From the NCBI GenBank assembly GCA_026770575.1, contig MU657189.1:461610-471766 (forward strand): DNA of 10,157 nucleotides, written 5' to 3'. Numbering within the stretch: the first letter of the stretch is position 1; every line of letters begins with the position of its first letter. The notes below the pieces were generated by a model. It was not told where the DNA came from. It saw nothing but the letters and a program-made list of their open reading frames with translations, and made no database searches. A program made the position numbers and the translations under genes. The DNA is from Pelagophyceae sp. CCMP2097 (Eukaryota > Sar > Pelagophyceae). Of the stretch, positions 7,201-10,157 are shown piece by piece.

Positions 7201-8404
7201 ACCGTGGCCACGGAAGGAGTTCGGTCTTTGCAGCAGCAGGTGGACGAGGCGCACGAGTCGAACCGGATCATCACGCAAGCGATGCGGTTGAAGCAAGACG
7301 AGCTCTTAGCACTTCGAGCGCGCTTCTCCGTCGCTCAAGCGCAAAACGCGCAAAACGAACAAAACTCGCAGCAGCAGCTCGTTGCCGCGCCAAAGGCCGA
7401 GTCGACTGCGCGGGGCCACTTCTTCGTCGACGCCAAGCCGCAGGCGGGCGTGTTGTGTTTAAAAGCTTCTTCGCCTCCGTTGCGGGCGTGGTGCGTCCTG
7501 CCAGACCAAACTCCCGCCGTTCATAGAGGCATCTAGGCTCGACGACCGCGGCGTCAACGCCTTCCTCAAGCAAGCGCAGGCGTCGCCGCAGCAGCGCGAG
7601 CTTTTGGTGGAGAGGGTGGGGGCTCTGTATACGACGATTTGCGGCTTGGAGGACGACCGAAGGCAGCTTGCTGCAAGAGTGGCTTCGTCCGACACTGCTG
7701 TGGAGCATCATTCCAAGATGGCCAAGCTTTTGCAGGAGCGCTTCGCGACGGCCGAAGACGCCAAGCGAAGGACTCTATTGCGTTACGTGCACGCGGTCAA
7801 GCATTCTGCAGAGTCGGCGTCAGTGAGGGAGACGTCGGGCTCTATCCAGCTGCCCGAGTCGGCGATTGGAGACGAGGAGGTCCACGCCATCTCCGCTTTG
7901 CTGCGAGGCAATTTGACGATCAAAGAGCTGTGCCTACCTGGCAATGACGTCACGGACGACGGGGCCGCAGCTTTAGCGACTGTTCTAGCAGGAAGGTCCG
8001 CTTTGACCTTTGTAGACTTGCGCCGGAATCATCTGACGCAGCGCGGCGTGCGCGTTCTCGCGGAGGCTTTGGAGCGGTCGGAGAGGGTGCGACACGTGTA
8101 CGTCCACGCAGATGGAAAAATCGAAGCTTTAGGAGCCGCAAACTGGACGGAGCGTCTGGACGACGACTCGCCGGAAACGCCCGAGTTGAATTCCGCGGTG
8201 ACGGTGGAAACGGTGTGTACCGTCGACTGCCGCGCAAACGAATCCACAGCGCCCGCGCAGCTGCAGCTGGGCCAGCAGCTGTCTGTCCAAAGCGGCAAGA
8301 CGCCGAAAGCCGACGGCGCGCGGCCCACCCCGCAGCGCAAGGGCCCGGGCAGCCGAACAGGCGCCGCAAGGGCCCTGAAGGGGCCGGCGGCTATTACTAT
8401 CTAA
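4256..8404 (+). CDS. Coiled-coil protein with C-terminal RI-type leucine-rich repeats, five exons
   Basis: Predicted join(4256..4323,4407..5032,5096..5402,6861..7449,7505..8404), exactly 830 codons (829 aa). The ATG has a good GCCCCATGG context. Residues ~9-500 are almost continuous coiled coil, rich in Glu/Lys/Arg/Leu/Gln. Repeated modules include DEQLRILNTQNAQLL / DKQLRILTDQNSELL and YQLLEKLQASEAAQ / FQLLERLKLAELGK. The exon at 6861 continues with KKEIESLAMAKKNARLLKEA. The C-terminal part has two or three ribonuclease-inhibitor-like LRRs (~residues 644-720), for example IKELCLPGNDVTDDGAAAL and LTFVDLRRNHLTQRGVRVL, then a low-complexity tail. LRRs of this class bind proteins, and long coiled coils act as scaffolds; a cytoskeletal or flagellar role is possible but is only a guess. 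One intron is a 1.46-kb minisatellite. No catalytic motif is present. Confidence 0.82.
4324..4406 (+). other. 83-nt intron 1 of the coiled-coil/LRR gene
   Basis: A consensus GTGAGT donor at 4324 and GACGCAG acceptor at 4406 join CT|G (Leu23), giving ASDALSMKDEQLRIL. That matches the later internal repeat SALSVDKDKQLRIL in the same protein. Without splicing, the initiating frame stops at TGA 4325-4327. An alternative acceptor at 4358 would give a 35-nt intron, which is implausibly short. Confidence 0.85.
5033..5095 (+). other. 63-nt intron 2 of the coiled-coil/LRR gene, no stop codon and length 3n
   Basis: The donor is G|GTGAGC and the acceptor CCCCGAG|GT. Length is a multiple of three and the frame is open, so an automatic caller would keep it as coding. 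Removing it takes out a Gly/Cys/Pro-containing 21-residue segment that breaks the heptad pattern and leaves DDQAAGMEDKLRQL. Confidence 0.7.
5690..6180. repeat. Minisatellite block A: degenerate ~12-nt unit CGGAGACGGGCC
   Basis: Units of the form GGAGACGG(G/T)CC recur at irregular spacing; the cleanest run is at about 6135-6172, with three adjacent 12-nt units. A 22-bp string around 5798-5819 (starts CGAAGACGGTCCTCTGAG) recurs at about 6765-6786, showing long-range copying within the array. The block lies within intron 3. Confidence 0.8.
6230..6690. repeat. Minisatellite block B: 13-nt unit (C/G)RTCCAGAGGGGC with higher-order 39-bp repeats
   Basis: At 6461-6538 six adjacent 13-nt units follow the order CA-CG-CG, CA-CG-CG (first two bases of CATCCAGAGGGGC / CGTCCAGAGGGGC), that is two copies of a 39-bp higher-order repeat. 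Around it are degenerate copies and longer duplications: a ~40-bp segment at 5520-5560, 6333-6373 and 6623-6665, another at about 6245-6272 and 6600-6627, and TGTAAAGAGAGAC at 6541 and 6581. Confidence 0.85.
6705..6764. repeat. Minisatellite block C: five 12-nt units CATCCAAGAACC / CATCCAAGGCCC
   Basis: Five adjacent 12-nt units: two CATCCAAGAACC, one CATCCAAGACTC and two CATCCAAGGCCC. Both sides carry CCCGAAGACGGTC (about 6693 and 6763), suggesting the block was inserted or expanded inside block-A-type sequence. Confidence 0.9.
7450..7504 (+). other. 55-nt intron 4 of the coiled-coil/LRR gene
   Basis: Donor GTGTTG at 7450 and acceptor CCTGCCAG at 7504, phase 0, length 3n+1. Splicing joins DAKPQAG to TKLPPFIEASRLDDRG and moves into the frame that carries the LRRs and stops at 8404. 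Read without splicing, the upstream frame stops shortly after at 7534-7536. Confidence 0.8.
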
Positions 8405-8627
8405 GGATTGTTTCTACTATCCACGGCGCGCGTAACTTCGCCCCTGCGTAACTTCGCCCCTTCCTTTTTTTCGCGCTTTTGCCTTAAGGAGCACTGCCGA
8501 CGACCGCGTTGCACTGAGAGGGGCGATAGCTGTACTCCGCGCTCTTTTCACGACCTCCCCAAAAGGCCCATCGCCAAAATAACGCGGTCGATCGTGTTTG
8601 AATATCGGCCGAACCGCGCGCGGGGGC
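8405..8627. promoter_or_regulatory. Intergenic region between the coiled-coil/LRR and OTU-like genes
   Basis: A 223-bp gap between a TAA and an ATG on the same strand. It contains a 16-nt direct duplication (CGTAACTTCGCCCCTG, at 8431 and 8447) next to a T-rich tract (8463-8471). It should hold the 3' end of one transcript and the promoter of the next; no clear TATA or polyadenylation motif was seen. Confidence 0.5.
8431..8461. repeat. 16-nt direct repeat CGTAACTTCGCCCCTG, two copies
   Basis: Copies at 8431-8446 and 8447-8461 differ only at the last base. A near-exact reverse complement (GGGGCGAAGTTGCG, 13 of 14 matching) lies at 9752-9765, on the far side of the OTU-like gene. Confidence 0.85.
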
Positions 8628-9485
8628 ATGCCAGCTTTTGCGAGGCTGGCAGGGGCCATGTCGAGACTCGGAGGCCCGAACAGCGGCCTGAATGCGCGCA
8701 TCGGCGGGCTGACTCGGTCCTCGCAATTGAACAGCGACGCGCGGTCGCTCGCGATGCGAGTGCGTGGCGGCGCCAGTGGCGACACTGGCGAGGACGTGAC
8801 GGCGGCGTTCGCCACTGCGCTGGCGAAGCGGCGGCGCGACTCGGCGCCGGCGGCAGTCAAGGCCGGAGCCGCAGGGCTTGAGCGCGACGTGGTGCAGTCG
8901 ATCCTTTGCGCGATCGACGCGCCGCCAAAGTCTCCCGGCAAGTCGCCCGTGAAGAAGAAGCCCAAGGGGCGATGCGTCGACGGAGCGAGCGTGCTCATGA
9001 CGGCGCGGCGCGGCAAAGCACTCCACGTGGAGGTGTGTGCCTGGCGCGAGAACGGCGCCGCGGTGACCTTTTTCTGCGCTAGGTGCGCGCCGCATACAAC
9101 GCTTCGAAGCACGAGTACGATTTCGACGGCGAGGAGGGCGCAGCGAACTCGATCTGCGCGCTCGGCGGCCTTCGCCATCATTCTCCGCCGCCGGGCCAAG
9201 ATGCACCTCGAGCTGGCCACCACGATGAAAACGACCATGGTCCTCGCAGAATGGTGCGGCGACCCCGACTCCAAGGCCGCGGCGCTGCACTACGTCAAGA
9301 CCATCTACCTCGTCCTGCCATGGGGCGCCGTCCAGATCTTCGCGCCGCACCGAGGCAACGCGCCGCACCGAGGCGACCCCCAAACGCTGCTCTTGTCGCC
9401 CGACCTCCAGATCCCAGTCGACGCGCTCGTCTGCGTGCTGACGTCCAGCCGCGACCACTATGAGCCGCTCGTGAAGCGCCCGTAG
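8628..9485 (+). CDS. Divergent OTU-like protein with Ser at the catalytic Cys position; apparent frame break
   Basis: Predicted join(8628..9032,9083..9485) with one +1 frame change needed near 9150-9170. The N-terminal ~110 residues are basic/Gly-rich (RLGGPNSGLNARIGG, then SPGKSPVKKKPKG). From residue 118, VDGASVLMTARRGKALHVE|VRAAYN lines up with VDPDGNCQFRALAQ...ELHAVVRAAVV of the OTU gene in this window, so Ser121 takes the place of the nucleophilic Cys. Further on, EWCGDPDSKAAAL resembles EWGDHVTLQAAA. The end, RDHYEPLVKRP, carries the HYEPL-type His motif of OTU-like proteins. A 50-nt intron supplies the VRAA junction. After it, frame 9083 reads well to ~9165 and the frame ending at 9485 reads well after that, with no canonical intron between them. 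Either an indel (pseudogene or sequence error) or an unrecognised intron is present. Hydrolase activity is unlikely; ubiquitin binding is possible. Confidence 0.6.
   Translation: MPAFARLAGAMSRLGGPNSGLNARIGGLTRSSQLNSDARSLAMRVRGGASGDTGEDVTAAFATALAKRRRDSAPAAVKAGAAGLERDVVQSILCAIDAPPKSPGKSPVKKKPKGRCVDGASVLMTARRGKALHVEVCAWRENGAAVTFFCARCAPHTTLRSTSTISTARRAQRTRSARSAAFAIILRRRAKMHLELATTMKTTMVLAEWCGDPDSKAAALHYVKTIYLVLPWGAVQIFAPHRGNAPHRGDPQTLLLSPDLQIPVDALVCVLTSSRDHYEPLVKRP
9033..9082 (+). other. 50-nt intron in the OTU-like gene
   Basis: Donor GTGTGT at 9033, GTGAC branch-point-like motif at 9063-9067, a CCTTTTTCTGCG pyrimidine tract and CTAG acceptor at 9082. Phase 0: it joins ...KALHVE to VRAAYNASK, matching LHAVVRAA of the intact OTU gene. 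Weaker alternative acceptors at 9143 and 9200 would keep the frame ending at 9485 but lose the VRAA motif. Confidence 0.75.
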
Positions 9486-9707
9486 AGTTCCCTAAACAAA
9501 CGACTTATGGCCCTCTCGGCCGGCCAGATATTATCGACCCTCACCCGTCAACGCCCTCGTCCAAAGACAGCCCCGCCGCCGGAGCACAGGGCGTGGCAGC
9601 CGGCGCACGGCGGCCTCCTGAGGGCCCGCCGTCGCCTCGGCAGGGGGGCCGGACAGTCATGTCCTCGCGGGCGGCTAATCTGGTATATACTGGGTAAATG
9701 CCTCTAT

Positions 9708-9738
9708 AAAATACTACTGAAATTAATAGTAGGTATTT
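9708..9738. repeat. AT-rich inverted repeat (hairpin)
   Basis: AAATACTACT at 9709-9718 pairs with AGTAGGTATTT at 9728-9738 with a single bulged base, leaving a 9-nt AT-rich loop. It lies 220 bp after the stop of the OTU-like gene; it could be part of that gene's 3' end or the edge of a small mobile element. Confidence 0.7.
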
Positions 9739-9974
9739 GAAGGGAAATACTGGGGCGAAGTTGCGAACATACCAAAATATACCAACATTTGGACCTTTGG
9801 TGTGCAGCCAAATGGACGATTGTGAACCACAGGTTGATGCATGATGTCAATGCGATGGATAGCTTGAGGCTAACCCAATCAGTTCAACATTTGTGGCTGG
9901 GGAAGATAGAAATGCACTCTTATTGGCGAGGGTAGTTATCGAGGAAAACGTGATTTAGTGCTGGGGTGGTTTTA

Positions 9975-10010
9975 GTGATCTGAGCGCGCTCCGCGCGAGC
10001 GCGCGATCAC
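9975..10010. repeat. Strong GC-rich hairpin, 14-bp stem with a 3-nt bulge
   Basis: GTGATC (9975-9980) pairs with GATCAC (10005-10010), and GCGCGCTC (9984-9991) with GAGCGCGC (9997-10004). The loop is CGCGC and TGA (9981-9983) is bulged. It is followed by an A/T-rich stretch. Role unknown. Confidence 0.85.
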
Positions 10011-10157
10011 GCACAGCGAAAAAAACGTTTCGAAAAAATCAAGAGAAACGCGCCCTTTTTTGTTCAATTCCTACCTTCCCAAAGGCACTGCGCTTCGAGG
10101 ACGACGAGTTAGAAGGCGGCGTTTGGACGAGCCGATCCGGCTCGCTGAACTCTACAC

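Larger units (their letters stand above)
9486..10157. other. Mostly non-coding, AT-richer right-end region
   Basis: From about 9680 to 9980 the composition becomes markedly AT-richer than the rest of the window, and I find no supported gene. It includes a TATAAAAT string (9705-9712), two hairpins (9708-9738 and 9975-10010), a CCAATCAG motif (9876-9883) and A/T runs at 10018-10063. The last ~75 bp return to GC-rich, coding-like sequence and could be an exon on either strand. Confidence 0.5.

Noticed and set aside
8417..9458. Minus-strand open frames of 285 and 324 codons
   Set aside because: They are antisense to the OTU-like gene, start before no recognisable domain, and are Arg/Ala-rich as expected for GC-rich shadow frames.
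9507..9740. 77-codon open frame after the OTU-like gene
   Set aside because: Arg/Pro-rich then hydrophobic because it runs from GC-rich into AT-rich DNA; no motif or splice support.

Overview
This window looks like nuclear DNA of a GC-rich eukaryotic alga, most likely a small stramenopile (a pelagophyte such as Aureococcus or a relative; this is inference). The reasons are: genes broken by short GT-AG introns (about 50-110 nt, some with CTGAC/GTGAC branch-point-like motifs); a secreted protein with PT/PS-rich linkers of the kind common in stramenopiles; a plant/algal-type OTU protease; and no bacterial ribosome-binding sites or operons. No tRNA, rRNA or CRISPR array was seen.

Layout, left to right. 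(1) 437..1, minus: 5' part of an acidic, Gly/Ser-rich protein of unknown function, running off the left edge. (2) 438-756: divergent intergenic region with a 19-bp tandem repeat, a matching inverted repeat and a TGTC microsatellite. (3) 757-~2054, plus: OTU-family cysteine protease (probable deubiquitinase), whose catalytic Cys and His lie in two exons split by a 52-nt intron; a later probable intron holds an 84-bp tandem repeat. (4) 3711..2051, minus: secreted or surface protein of 517 aa in two coding exons, plus a probable 5' UTR intron. (5) 3712-4255: divergent promoter region. (6) 4256-8404, plus: five-exon gene for an 829-aa coiled-coil protein with C-terminal ribonuclease-inhibitor-type LRRs. 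One of its introns is about 1.46 kb and consists largely of degenerate 12-13-nt minisatellites with no stop codons, so it produces long false reading frames. (7) 8628-9485, plus: a second, divergent OTU-like gene with Ser where the catalytic Cys should be and an apparent frame break; it is flanked by a short inverted repeat. (8) 9486-10157: AT-richer intergenic DNA with two hairpins and a CCAAT motif, then a possible exon of a gene beyond the right edge.

The genes do not form an obvious pathway. The most notable points are the two OTU-like genes about 7 kb apart (one with an intact Cys/His pair, one apparently inactive), the giant minisatellite intron sharing a motif with the repeat in the OTU gene's intron, and several introns that naive ORF calling would miss. 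All exon joins are predictions from splice signals, phase and protein continuity; none is backed by transcript data.
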